From assembly GCA_947034885.2 (NCBI GenBank), contig OX344751.2, positions 45,661,082-45,725,081 on the forward strand: 64,000 bases of DNA, read 5' to 3'. The DNA comes from Thuidium tamariscinum (taxonomy: Eukaryota > Streptophyta > Bryopsida > Hypnales > Thuidiaceae). Numbering within the stretch: position 1 is the stretch's first letter; each line of letters starts with the position of its first letter. The notes beneath the pieces are model-generated. The model did no database searches. It was not told the DNA's origin and was given only the letters and a program-made list of their open reading frames with translations. Below are positions 38,667-55,466 of the stretch, piece by piece. The position numbers and the translations under genes were made by a program.

Positions 38667-39613
38667 TTAACCTCTAAAGCCCTAAATTGCATTTTTTTTG
38701 GTAACATAGCAATTTTGGGCTGCTTATTATAAATTGTGTTTTTATTTTTTTCTTAAAAATTTTCATAAAACATTTTTCCGAGGAGTAGCTTTAAGGCCCA
38801 ATGATTTTCATAACTTTTGACTACATAGTTAAAAACTTATGGTATGATATGTCATTTCCTTTACTTGGCGGGCAATCCAGGTAGCTAAAAAACTTCTTTA
38901 AAAATTACTTTTAAAAAAAACAAAAATTTGAAATTGATTTATTAGATTTATATCTATGTAGAAAGCTTTGAATCATTCCATTTTGATCAATGAGATGAAA
39001 GTTGTGAAGAGCTTTAGTTTGAGATAGTTTGTGGGTAGTTATAGAATCTTCACTTTACAAAAAAAAGGTTTGAAATCCTTTATTTAATTCATATTTTTAA
39101 TATTTTTGAAAAAAAACTAAAACATTGGGTGAAGATTTTTATTATAATATTACAACCATTGGGATTGGTGTTTTTCATTTTCATAAATAAGTTTTTCACA
39201 ATTTAGTATTTTAAATCATTTTCTACTTCTTTATACTTACTATTTTTTCCTATATGTCGTACAATTTCAAATCATTTGAAACTTTTGAACATGTGGCCAA
39301 TTTGCATTGAAGAATGAATTCAAAGAGTAACCACTGTTTTGAATAGTTTCTTATACAAGTGTGAACCTTGTGAAGTGCAATTGCCCGGGTTTTTGCAAGG
39401 ATAGAAAAAGAATTTCCCTCAATTCAAATGCTAATATCTTTCAATCTACACACTGAAAATTTCTGAAATTTTTGCCATGTCTTTTTTAACCACCTTACTA
39501 CAAAATCCTATAGTTACATCTATCAAAAAAATTCAAAAATTTGCACTTGTATAAGAAATTGCAATTTTGAAGCATTTTTGGTAAAAATATAGTGAAAATC
39601 CTTCGGGATGAAG
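38667..39613. mobile_element. TTAA-type element, family B, copy 3
   Basis: Starts TTAACCTCTAAAGCCCTAAA and matches the 6.5-kb copy in order and content (tttttggtaacatagcaattttggg, then the attttctacttctttNtacttact segment). The right end is worn (tccttcgggatgaagggg). Confidence 0.7.
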
Positions 39614-40086
39614 GGGACCAAAAAATTAAAGGAACATATCATGGAAAAGTATGAATGTTTGACATATACATCTCCTAAACACTTCAATAACCATGGATGT
39701 ACAACAAAGATAGATATTTGTAAAGTGTGAAATGTCGATTAATTAGTAGAGGTCCCTCACCTTTAATACCCTATTTATTTTGTGGCGTCGCTTATTATTT
39801 ACACCCTCAAGACCCCGGTATTGGCCGCGCACCCTTCCCGGGCATCAATAGCAGGCGATTGTCTTGGAAACCGCAGAGTAGGATTCAGTCTCCATGACTG
39901 TCCCGGTGTTTCGACTCCATTGCTTGCCCATAGTTTGGCACCCGATTCATGGGCTTCGTCTGCGAAGCCGAATCTCTTTGTTTTCACCACCGTGATCTGC
40001 TATTCCTGGTGTCCTTGCTCTTGTTGCGGATTCACAGCGATCGATTTTCCGACGCTTGAGGTGTGGCCGAATCGGCAGCAGCAACG
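39614..40086 (+). promoter_or_regulatory. Promoter and 5' leader of SEC23
   Basis: GC content rises sharply from about 39785 toward the start codon, marking the end of the repeat block and the probable 5' UTR. A TATA-like tatttatttt lies near 39772. Assignment is by position. Confidence 0.4.
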
Positions 40087-44755
<4,669 letters not shown>

Positions 44756-45603
44756 AGTTTGCAGTACTCTGCGGGGAGCTATTCTCTGTATGGGAGAATT
44801 ACCACAGATCTCAGGATTGTAGGGCTTGTACGTACTCATCCAAACAGACTGTTTGGAGAATGGGAAACGGAGTCTGAAAATCCTTACTCAAGGATTTGGG
44901 CAACGACTGGCTGGGTGGTGGAGACTCACTGAACCATGATCATCACTATCGCCAAAATGAAAGCTCAGAAGACAGTGAGGCTTGCAAGAATATATAGGTC
45001 TTATTCCATGTGACTGGTTTAGAGGTATCCAAACTGAGCGTTGCTTGTGCAGTTAGTCGACGGTGTATACGTGTATAAATTTCAAGTAGATCTGAAACTT
45101 TTTCTGAACGCAGTAGCCAGTGGTTTAGAGTTTGTTTCTAATGTGCCTATCAGGTTATATGTAGGGTTTAAGCTTGTATAAAATTCAGAGAATTGGAATG
45201 GAAAGTTACAAATGGGGAAGGGGTTCTGCAGCAGACATGATCTGGAGGATTGTGGGAGTAAAATAAGGAACTAAGATACTGTAGAATTGTCATTCAGAAC
45301 ACCTTTGATACCATATTTGGGCGGAGCTATTATGGTTAAGTCTATGCTGGATCATTCAGTAGCTCATGCCTTGTGGATCAGTAGAAATTGAAAGTCAAGT
45401 TCAAGGATATCCAAGGATGCAACTGCTGGAACCTTTACTTGAGGTGCTTGGATTAACTTACTCGGGAGCCTGCTTGAAAATGAACGAGTCTATTTGGCAA
45501 CAATTGCCCACTTATAATAAATATAGATAAGTTATCAATCATGCATTTTCGGAGGATAAAGGCGGTTTCTGTGAAGGGGTGTACTGTAAAGTAAGTTAAT
45601 GTA
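44756..45603. other. SEC23 3' UTR and downstream DNA
   Basis: The first few hundred bases have gene-like base composition and probably include the 3' UTR. An aataaa-containing stretch (ataataaatatag) lies near 45512. No second gene is seen. Confidence 0.4.
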
Positions 45604-48225
45604 TAGTGGGGTAGTGCGGTACAGTCCATTTGCGAATTTTTGCATTCCCAGTGAAAGATGTTCCACTGCTGCCAACTTCAACACCTTCCCAAAGGCTGAA
45701 AAATTGGGTTTTTGCCATGAAATGTTTTTACAAGATCATCTCTATGTTAGTAATGTACTAGAGAACGCTCTGCATTTGGTGGATTCTGTGTTGTGTTGAG
45801 GCCATGAAGGGCAAAACGTTCCCTAATAAGAAGAGTTGAGGGAAGACATTGAGAACACATTGAAAACTTTGTAATTGGTCATCATTGCCAATTCTATTGT
45901 AGAATCAGTTGCCGTCCTCTCCACGGTGCATTTGGCTTTTGAACAGAGCCTTCAAATGTGCCGAATTAGACATCGAGGCTCTTAACGTATGAGCCAAATT
46001 TCATGACCAAAAGATTAAACAAAAAAAAATTCAAAATCTACCAACATGTGTAGTTGTGAGAAAAACTTCATTGCTACCAGCTTTGTCCCTCTCCCAAGGA
46101 TTTAAAGTAGGGTTTTTTTTTGCCATGAAGTCTTTGTCATGAGATCATCTCTATGTTGATAATAAGGTAGAACCACCTATAACCGATCATTTCAGGTATT
46201 CTAGATATGATTTGGTGTAATGTAAAGCAAAACAAATATTTTTAGACGTGCAATGATAGAAATGACAAGGATTGCAAAAACTTTGGTAGTTTTATTGTAT
46301 GAATTGAAATTATTATAAATTTTGAAAGGCAAAAAGTGATTTGGACCCATTGCCAATCTGTCATTAAAAAAAAAACTATTTTTTTATTCATTCCTTCCTA
46401 CTTTTTTGCATACTTCTTTGGGACATGTGCCCTAAACTTTTAGTCTCAACTTTGAAAAGGAGAGAAAAACACATTCTAACCTTGGTTGGAATATGTCCAC
46501 TGATAGGTTGGCTATGGGGTGTTGGTTGGTTATAGGCTCGGGGAGATAACTTAGTGTATAAAAACAAACTACATATGTTAAAGTGATTTTTTGACCCCCT
46601 ATATACTTTTTTATAAACCATGATTTCAACCTATAATTTTGAGATGTCCTTAACAATGACTATAGGCTTCTATTGCCAATTTTTTTGAATTCAAATAACA
46701 TATAACATGATTATTAGAGTAGGTTGAAAAATGAACTAAATTGTCATGTTTTTCAACTCAAATATTTATAGGGAATGTATTTAAATGAGTATGGAATCAA
46801 TATTCAAGAAAAATAAACTTTCAATGAAAAACTATTTTTGACAATTTTTTGTTCACTTTTTAGACAATTTTTTCTTATTTAAAATAGGGTGTGAAAGTTA
46901 TTTTCAACTCTACAGTGTATTTTCTTACTTCAAAAATTTATGACTAATTATAATCAACACATAAAATATCAATAATTCAAGTTATAAACTTTCAAAGTAG
47001 AAAAATATTCTCATATTTTTTTTTTTTCTTTTTATTTAAATTTTAGGACATAAAATAGGGGGTCCAAAATATTCTTACACATGGTGTCTAAAGGTTACTC
47101 TAAGTTATCTCCCCAAGGTTATGGGTGGTTCTACCTTATATGTACCAAGTTTCAAAGCCAAAAGATTTACACGAGATAAGATATTTGAAATCTACCAACA
47201 TGTATAGTTGTAGGGACAATTTCACTATTACTATCTTTGCCCCCCCCCCCCCCCAATGATTGAAAAAAGCTTTTTTTGCCATGAATTTTTTTTCACGAAA
47301 ACACCTTTATATTGATAATATCTGTGCCACATCTCAAGTTCAAAAGACTCACCCAAAAAAAAGATATTTGAATCTACCAATTCGTGTAGTTGAAAGAGTG
47401 ATTTTCTTAGCCTTTGGTATAGTGACTGTCATTTTATGGGTCAAAGTTTGACACAGACATAAGAAATCATTCTCACCACTATACATTCTAGTTGATTTCA
47501 AATATCTTTTTTTTGTATAAACCTTTTCAACTTGAAATTTGGCATACATCTTACCAATATAGATATGATCTTGTGACAAACATTTCATGGTAAATAAACA
47601 ATTATTCATCCCTTGGAAGGGTGCCAAAGTTGGCAATAGTGAAATTGTCCCTTGCAATTATACATGTTGATAGATTTCAAACATCTTTTTTTGTAGGAGT
47701 ATTTTGGACTTTAGATTTGGCATACATATTATCACCATAGAGATGTTTTCATGAAAAAAAATTTGGCAAATTATTATTTTTCAATCCTTAGGGAGGTGGC
47801 AAAGCTGGTTGTACTGAAATTGTCCCTACAACTACAAATGTTGGTAGATTTGGATATCTTTTCTTGTGTAAATCTTTTGTCTTTGAATTTAGGTACATAT
47901 ATTATCAACATAGACTAAAATGATCTCATAACAAAGACTTTATGGCAAAAAAAACAATTTTAAATCCTTGAAAGGGTGGCAAAGTTGGTAGCAATGAAGT
48001 TTTTCTTACAACAACATATGTTGGTAGACTTTGAATTTTTTTTTTTGGTTTTAATCTTTGGTCATGAAATTGGCTCATATATTATTAATATAGAGATGAT
48101 CTTGTATAAAAATTTCATGGTAAAAATCCAATTTTTCATCCTACAAGAAGGTGTCAAAGTTGGTAGTAGTGGAACTTCTTTCACTGGGAAAGCAAAAATT
48201 TATAAATGAATTGTACTCCAATATG
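45604..48225. mobile_element. CAGTGGGG-type foldback element, second copy, interrupted
   Basis: The left end (tatagtggggtagtgcgg) and right end (inverse of a catattggagtacaatt-like sequence) are worn relatives of the 31-kb palindrome. Both arms share gaatttttgcNttcccagtgaaagaNgttcc in inverted orientation. Tandem units like those of the 31-kb element occur on the left (45.6-46.15 kb) and as at least four units on the right (47.15-48.2 kb). It is interrupted by a TA-flanked element at 46165-47136 and probably by foreign sequence at 45760-45990. A poly-C run lies at 47240. Confidence 0.65.
46165..47136. mobile_element. TA-flanked element with AGGTAGAACCACC ends, nested
   Basis: 972 bp. Both ends begin AGGTAGAACCACCYATAACC and TA flanks both sides. 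Removing it with one TA restores gttgataatatatgtacc, which matches the equivalent stretch of the 31-kb relative base for base in length, so TA is the target duplication. Inside, 46195-46345 matches 17630-17785, and a ggggagataactta segment occurs at 46537 and again inverted near the right end. Confidence 0.85.
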
Positions 48226-48230
48226 TAGTA

Positions 48231-49283
48231 GGGTGATTGCATGAAACACCTGGAAGTTTGGTTGCGTTTTGATTTTGGAGTACTATAACTTTTGATGTAT
48301 GAATCCAATGCCAAAACCAAAAAATATGTTTCTAAAGATCTTGACAAAAATTGTATTCCTTATTTTTCATAAATTTTAAAAAATCAATTTATATTTAAAA
48401 GTTAATTTTGTTAATTTGTCACACTTTGACATAGTGGGGGTTTTAGTACTATTGAGCGGTTAAAATTAATTAATTTTAGCTGAAATTTCTATGGTATATT
48501 TTCTTAGTAGGTAGATATGTTCCTACCAAAGGAAATCTAAAAATATATTATTTTATATCCTCCACATTCGTGCAAACAAGCCTTCTTTGCACATGCAATT
48601 CTAAACATTAGAAATGGTTTTGACCTCATTTTTTTGGTCAAATAGCATCACCAAAAAGTCTTCCCAACTGGCCAATTCTTACTTTTGTTGAAAATTCTTT
48701 TTCCTATTTTCTACAAATTAAAACGTTAAAGCATGTATTTTCTAGGACATTTTTTGGACATAGTATTTTGTTCTAGAAAATACATGCTTTAACGTTTTAA
48801 TTTGTAGAAAATAGGAAAAAGAATTTTCAACAAAAGTAAGAATTGGCCAGTTGGGAAGACTTTTTGGTGATGCTATTTGACCAAAAAAATGAGGTCAAAA
48901 CCATTTCTAATGTTTAGAATTGCATGTGCAAAGAAGGCTTGTTTGCACGAATGTGGAGGATATAAAATAATGTATTTTTAGATTTTTGGTAGGAATATAT
49001 CTACCTACTAAGAAAATATACCATAGAAATTTCAGCTAAAATAAATTAATTTTAACCACTCAATAGTACTAAAACCCCCACTATGTCAAAGTGTGACAAA
49101 TTAACAAAATTAACTTTTAAATATAAATTGATTTTTTAAAATTTATGAAAAATAAGGAATACAATTTTTGTCAAGATCTTTAGAAACATATTTTTTGGTT
49201 TTGGCATTGGATTCATACATCAAAAGTTATAGCACTCCAAAATCAGAATGCAACCAAATTGCCAAGTGTTTCGTGCAATCACC
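48231..49283. mobile_element. GGGTGATTGC-type foldback element, near-perfect 1.05-kb palindrome
   Basis: 1053 bp with TA on each side. The arms of roughly 510 bases are almost exact inverses, with a few scattered substitutions only, around a loop of about 30 bases near 48750-48780. The ends are GGGTGATTGCATGAAACACC and the inverse of a GGTGATTGCACGAAACACTT-like end. No coding sequence. Confidence 0.88.
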
Positions 49284-50700
49284 TAGTATTGTATAGTTTG
49301 TTTTGTTGCACTCAAGATTTGTAGGAAAACTCATGGGTTATGAAGATGGAAGCATAATAAGATGCTTTTCACTATGTGAACTAAGAGAGGTCTATAAAGC
49401 GTCCATTTAAGAGTTGAAACTGAATTTTGGAGAGGTGAAACTTCTTGAATTATTTTTTAGTAAATTTCTCTTGAAAGACAAGTAGAATTGACATCTATCC
49501 TAAATTGTTTCATACTTTTTTGAGCTTTGTGGAGTTAGTAATGATTTCTTTGAAGTTGAAATGGCATGGGGATCTAAAATTACCCACCTTTTCAAATGTA
49601 CATTGTTTGTACATTCTTGTATAGATGAAAAAGTAGCATGAACAAACAATATACATTTGAAAAGATGGGCAATCAGTTTAGAGCCTTAGCAGTTTTTGAG
49701 CCTCCTTCCTTACATTTCAATTATGAATCATATATTTTGACTTGTATCAATTGTAGATTGCAAAACTAACACTATCCTTCCTACTTCCATCCCATCCTAT
49801 GTATTTCTTATCTAAAATTGTCTTTATATGTACTCCGTTATACCCTTACATAATAAATGATTCTTAACTCCCAAGCGCAACTTGGCATATGACTTGGCAA
49901 ATCAAATGAATTATAACTTTTGAGTGTTAGGATTATAGAAGAAAATTGAATGACTTGGATAAACCATGAAAATGTCTGATTTCAAAAGTAATCACTTGAA
50001 ATAGTCCTTTGTCTAAAGGATTTCTACATAATTCTTAAGAAACCATGATTTTTAGCAATAGAATGATTCTTAGGATGAATAAGGAAATTTTGCAGTAGGT
50101 CTTTACATTCAAGTACATGATTATAGATTCATCTTTTCAAGATTGAGACATGTTGCTTGCATTGAATGTGTAGAATTTCATTTAGTGTCGGTGTTTTATT
50201 AGAAGCTAAGGATGACAAAATTTTGGAATAATGTAGCCTTGATGAAAATTCATATACCTTAGAGTGATTTTTTTTGTTAGACAAACAAATATTAAGTTGC
50301 ACAAATATTTAAGTTCATTAATGTAAAAATTATGGGGCCCAACCAAAGTCCTATTTATGCAATTTTGGTTTACTTCATTCATATAAGTTATATATTTTAC
50401 TTAATTTTCTTTTTGATAAATATCCAATTGTACCTAATGTGAAATTGACCAATTGAAAAGCATTTTGAAGCATTACACATAATAGTTTGTCTTAGCATTC
50501 TTTATTGAATAATTTATTAAAATTGGAAAATGTGATCAAATTGGTGAATAGAAAGAGAAATATCCATTTTTTACAATATATATTTTTTTGAAGAAATAAT
50601 CTCTTAAGATTATATGTAGTAATTTTTTTTTTCGCTTGAAGGCAAAGGCCCCTTTACTTTCTATGAATCAACACCTTCAAGAGTATACGGAGTAGCATTT
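49284..50700. other. AT-rich DNA with a worn AGGTAG-type element
   Basis: About 49387-49690 follows the interior of the 294-bp element at 56955-57248 (tttagtaaattt, then tgNcatctaatcc-like, then tgaagttgaaa, then caaatgtacattgt), with degenerate ends. It contains an 18-base inverted repeat acaaatgtacattgttt/aacaatatacatttg. The rest is featureless AT-rich DNA. Confidence 0.45.
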
Positions 50701-51848
50701 TAAAGTCAATTAGTGTGGTTACAACTCAGTTTGACTATTAGTATAATTAGTCGGGTCAGACCGGTTCGGCAGAGGCCACCCGTCTGTTCGAACGCGGCGT
50801 TGAAGGACACGCCTCCGACGTCGGGCGGGTGGGCAAAAAGTTTTGCGCGAATCCTCTGTTCCCATCACGTTTCACAATCCAGAGCGAAAGAGCGAGAGAA
50901 GAGCTGCATTGCATCGAGAGTGCGGAAGGATCATAGGTTGCACAGGATTCAAGCCTTCTGCACCTCGTTTGTCTCTCGAGATGGTATTCATCTGCCCCTC
51001 TCTGTTTTCTTCACGCATTTTCTGTCTCTGTAGGGTCCGATTGGAAGAAGATTCGTGGGATTGGTGATGTTTTTCGGATTTCCATGCAGAGGAGGGTTTC
51101 AGGGGTCGGAGGGCTCGTGGGATGTATTTCAAACTTTTACTTGTTCGTCTGCGAGACAAATGCACCTCTTTTGTGAAAGAAACACTGCGGATTTGCTTGG
51201 AGAACGAGGAGCTGGTTGGGGTCTGTCATTTTGAAGGGGCTCGGAATACTGCTCTTGATCGTTTCGAGACAGCCTTTTTTGTATAGAGATTTCTCATGAC
51301 GAAGCGCCTAAACCCCTAAATTTCTGTGAATCCCAAAATCTCTAAACCCCCACCTGCGTCCTCTGGATCCACTCCCGATGCATTCGTTACGCAGTTGCAT
51401 CGATGCCTTTATCAGGGGAATTCTAGCTTCTCAACGCGGTTTAGGGTTAACAGAATGATCCCCTTCTGTGGACGGCACCCTAATTCTCTTTACGATGAAA
51501 TTGAAATTTTTCGCGTTTCTTGGTATCGTAAATTAGCGTGTATTGGATACATTACCGTGATTGGATCTGTTGAATCAGGATTTTGAGTTTTAGTGATTAC
51601 GTCCCTGGAATTTTGTACAACGATTTGAGCTGATAATTTGGTTTGTTAGTCATGGATTTAGGGTTACTTACACTTTCGTGGTATTTTGTTTTGTGAAGGT
51701 TTAAGAGCGTGGCGTAAACCGTATCAATGATGAAATTATACACTGTGGGTGCTGTTGCGGAGGCGAATCAGAATCTAGTTTAAGGGTTTTTTCATTGCGA
51801 ATCGGAGAGTTTTAAAAAAACCCTGATATTATTGAGTCTGTTTTTTCG
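50701..51848 (+). promoter_or_regulatory. Promoter and 5' leader region of the BCCIP gene
   Basis: GC content rises from about 50750, as upstream of SEC23. It contains purine-rich gagcgaaagagcgagagaag near 50880. Open frames here have no recognisable product. Leader, first non-coding exon and promoter cannot be separated by eye. Confidence 0.4.
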
Positions 51849-54800
51849 ATGGCGGCTCTGGGGAAACGGAAGGCTGTGAAGTCGCCAAGTCCTTCGTCGT
51901 CGGAAGACGAGGAGGCGGTGAACGGGAACGAAGGGGCGAGTGGGTCTGAGGAACTGGACTCAGACCTCAGCACGGACTCAGAGAATGAGCTCAACACTAG
52001 TAGCGATTCCGACCATAGCTCTCAGCCTTCCCAGGTATTCATTCATCACTGCACTTCTATGCAAAACTAACCAGCGAGAAGTCTCGCTTAGGAACACAGA
52101 GTAGAGAGATTATGAAACGGAGCAAGTGTTAGGCCGATTATTGAACGATGGGGTCAATGTCAAGCAATCCTGTGATGGAGCAACTCAGCATTGTGATTAC
52201 ATGCTTTCTATTACAGTCTTGTACTGCCTATCGCACTATAATAGAGTTCGTTTTAACGATTAATGCACCCCGCTGTGTTTTCAACTATCTTGCGACACTC
52301 AATTGGCAAGCGAAGCTTTTATAAGGTTGAGGACACTATTTGCGTCACTTGAAGCATTTTTATTCAAATTTATAAGAGTGCGATTATTGGGAGGTCAGTT
52401 TCGAATTCTGGACAAGAGATGAATCTGTGGAGTCAAAATGTAACCCGCGACATCAATGAGCTTTATACTAGTGGCCATTCCGACCTAAGCTTTTAGGCTT
52501 TCCAAAGATTCAGTCATCGCTGCGCTACAGAACATAACAGACCACTGAGATGTCTAGCTTAGAAAACGCAGAATAGTGAGAATATGAAATGGGAGCTAGT
52601 CTGGTGTCTCTGGCTATTGAGTGGCAGGGAAAATGCCAAGCAATCCTGTAACGGAGCAACTCAGCATTCTGATTTACTCAATCTGAATGCATTTTACTGT
52701 AGTCTTAATACTGCCTATTGATCCGTAATTTAGTTCGTTTAAGCGATTACTTCATTCCGCTGTGTTCTTGCAACGAATACGACTTTTTCCCTCTATTTCT
52801 TACTTCCTGTAACAAATACTTTTACTTGATAATGAGTTTCACTATATTTTTTAGTGTATTTTAACTCATATTACGAGTACTTCCCTACTTTCTAAGAAGT
52901 TCAACCAAGCGGTAGTGATAGATGCATTGGTGTTAGCAACAGGGGTTGGTACCAGAGAGGAGATCAAGGTCCTTAACGGTTTTAGTTTCCCTACCTTAAT
53001 CATTGACTGTCAGTTACGATTTTTGTCCTGACGTGATTGTGTGGTTTATAAAACTTGGACTGGCTCAGGACTTTGTGAACGTGGACTTCGAATATTTTGA
53101 TCCGAAACCAGATGATTTTCATGGTGTCAAGGCGCTGCTGCGCACATACCTGGATGATGAAGTGTGGGACATCAGTGCGTTCACAGATTTAGTATTGGCA
53201 CAGACTACGGTTGGCACTGTGGTGAAGGCTGGGGAGGATGACAGTCCTATTGGACTTCTTACTGCTCTCAACCTAGCCCGTTATCAGGTTGTAACCCTTG
53301 GGGAAATCTCTTGAAAGGAAATTCTTCTTTATTTCTGATAAGTGCATCAGCAATGTGTCCCTCCTATCACAGCCTTCTATGATCGCCTCTCTTAGAAATG
53401 TCTTGCACTTTTAAAGGGAACCGTTTATTATGTTCATGTTTGAAGATAAAAGATTTCTAGTGTTTTGAATCCCTATTTTTATGCACTGATTGTAGAAGAC
53501 TTGGTGGTTGATGGCTCATATCTAAACTTCCGAAGTCTTGAGTATTAATGCAGAAAAGTAGTTGCATGACGGAGATTCACAAATATTTGCGCGTCAAGAG
53601 CGCTCACAAGGCGGAATCGGCTTTATTGGAGGACTTGTGGGGTAAGCAAGCCCATGAGACCGCTCTTTTGATAAGCGAGCGCCTAATCAATGTGCCTCTC
53701 GAGCTGGCTCCTCCTTTGTATCAAGGTCTATTTGAGGAGGTGGCTTGGGCTACTGAAGATGAGGTAAGTCCAATTGGACTGTGGGAATGTAAGTAGCCAT
53801 GGCTGGATTATGTGCTGTACAGGAATTTTTGTGGCTTGCACAGCGTTGGTAGTTCTTGACTAAAATTCTTTTTGGCTGCTTCTCTAGTTCGAGAATTTTA
53901 TTATTCTGATAAGGTTTTGACGAGTTTGGGTTAGTGCTGAGGGCAAATTTTCGGATTTCATGCTGACATGTTTTTCTTTGGGTACAGCCTACGCAAGAGT
54001 TGCAAGACTCTTTCAAAATCAAGACCTACTTGTATTTAACGAAAGTTTTTGAAGAGGTATCGAAGGAGAACAAGGGTGAAAACAAGGAACAAACTAAAGT
54101 GAGCCACTCGCAACTGCTGTTGATCAGTCAAGCTAACGAGTAGAAATGTAGCACTGGAAAATTTGCTTCAACTCTGTCTAATATTTTAGAGTTCATTTGT
54201 GTAAAGGTTATTAGTTATCTCAAATCATGAAATTCTGTGCTGCATTTTATTTAGTGCTGCATCAAGGTCTTACATGAAGTTTAGTAATTACTGAGTCCCT
54301 TTGCTATGCATCAAGGTTTTTTTCGATCAATTCTTTCTGTGCTTTTTGAGCCAAATAGAAAGAGCTCGTAATCTACTTTCTTGCTAATTTCCATCATTGT
54401 TTAATAGAAGAAAAGGGAAGATTCAACAGCCACTGGAGAGCTTATATACATAAAACCTGAGGATGAGATTTTGCATCAGGTATTTTGTTTTTCATCACGT
54501 GTGATGTACTGAATTTCATTTTGGAATGGCCGGTGTATCTAGACCAATTCCTGACTCACAAGTCACAAATCAGATAGGAAAGCCTTTTATCTTGGTAGAT
54601 TTTATGTGTTTTGCTTCGATTTTTCATGTGTGTAACCGGATAGAGTTTTGGAGATTGATGAATCTCTTGAAATGAATGTCGTGGCCTCACTCATTTTCAG
54701 AAGCCCGTTATGGAAATCAATCATTTATTGATACAACTTACTTTGTAACAATTTCGTGCCGGATGCAGCTAAGTTCTTGGTCCTTCTCCTTCCCAGTGAC

Positions 54801-55466
54801 GGGGGAATCTGCAGCAGCCCGACAGGTACAGTACCACTGCCTTTTTTATTGAAGTGCTTGGTTTTGTCTACTCGTGGAAGTTGTGTTAGGGCGGAATATT
54901 TGTGTAGTAATCAAGCGACCAATCGCAAGTGTCTACCTCTAATGGAAATTTTTTATTTTTACAAGTCTCTTTACAATCCGTAGTGCAATCCTCAGTTTAA
55001 TCTTTGGCATAATACCTACTAACCCGAAAATTCAAAAGCCTTATCTGCCTATCTCAGCATGCCTCTATTCCTAAAGACATCTGTTGCAGTTCTACTAATC
55101 GATATCGTATGAAATTCACTCTTTGGAATGATCGGTCACAACATGCTAATATTTCGTTTCAATACATCTCTCATTTTCTTAAAGCATCCGTCACGAAGTT
55201 TTCAAGCGATTGCTTTCGCTGTTCCTTTGGGGGTAGAGACAATTGGCTGTGTCTTAGATGTCTATAGACATTGACATTATTGCTGTCGGCAGTACTCTGG
55301 CAAAGATGCTATGGAAAATGTTATTTTTGTGTGTTGGTAGCTAACAGTAAGCACAACTGCAATTTTATTGCAGACAAAAGGCTTGCAGCAACTGCGGTTA
55401 GTCATGGCCATTGAAACCAAGCATATTGAGAAGTATCAAACACAATTGAAGAATCTTGTCGAATAG
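51849..55466 (+). CDS. BCCIP: BCCIP/Bcp1 family protein
   Basis: Homologue of human BCCIP (BRCA2- and p21-interacting) and yeast Bcp1, a nuclear protein that acts as a ribosomal protein chaperone and in nuclear export. In plants it has been linked to BRCA2. Seven exons: 51849-52034, 53069-53287, 53554-53763, 53988-54098, 54408-54479, 54769-54825 and 55374-55466. All are GT-AG with phase-0 junctions, giving 315 aa. The N-terminal 62 residues are Lys-, then Ser/Glu/Asp-rich and disordered (SSSEDEEAVNGNEG). The conserved core follows: VNVDFEYFDPKPDDFHGVK, LLRTYLDD, FTDLVLAQTTVGTVVK and IGLLTALNL in exon 2, then LLISERLINVPLELAPPLYQ in exon 3, TYLYLTKVFEE in exon 4, KKRED and EDEILHQ in exon 5, and LSSWSFSFPV in exon 6. 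The length fits plant relatives (about 320 aa). The acceptor at 53069 has a poor pyrimidine tract. Confidence 0.93.
51960..52790 (+). repeat. Diverged tandem duplication of exon 1 end and intron 1 in BCCIP
   Basis: A unit of about 471-476 bases is present twice. The first copy includes the last part of exon 1 (atgagctcaacactagtagc..ccgacc, at 51985). The second, inside intron 1, begins with the decayed match atgagctttatactagtggc..ccgacc at 52456. Later anchors are caagcaatcctgtgatggag (52161) and caagcaatcctgtaacggag (52637). The intronic exon copy has lost its donor (ccaggt became ccaaag) and carries a stop. Confidence 0.8.

Noticed and set aside
50713-51165. Overlapping 75-106-codon frames on both strands before BCCIP
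   Set aside because: Frames on both strands in a GC-richer leader region with no recognisable product; best explained as the BCCIP promoter and 5' UTR.
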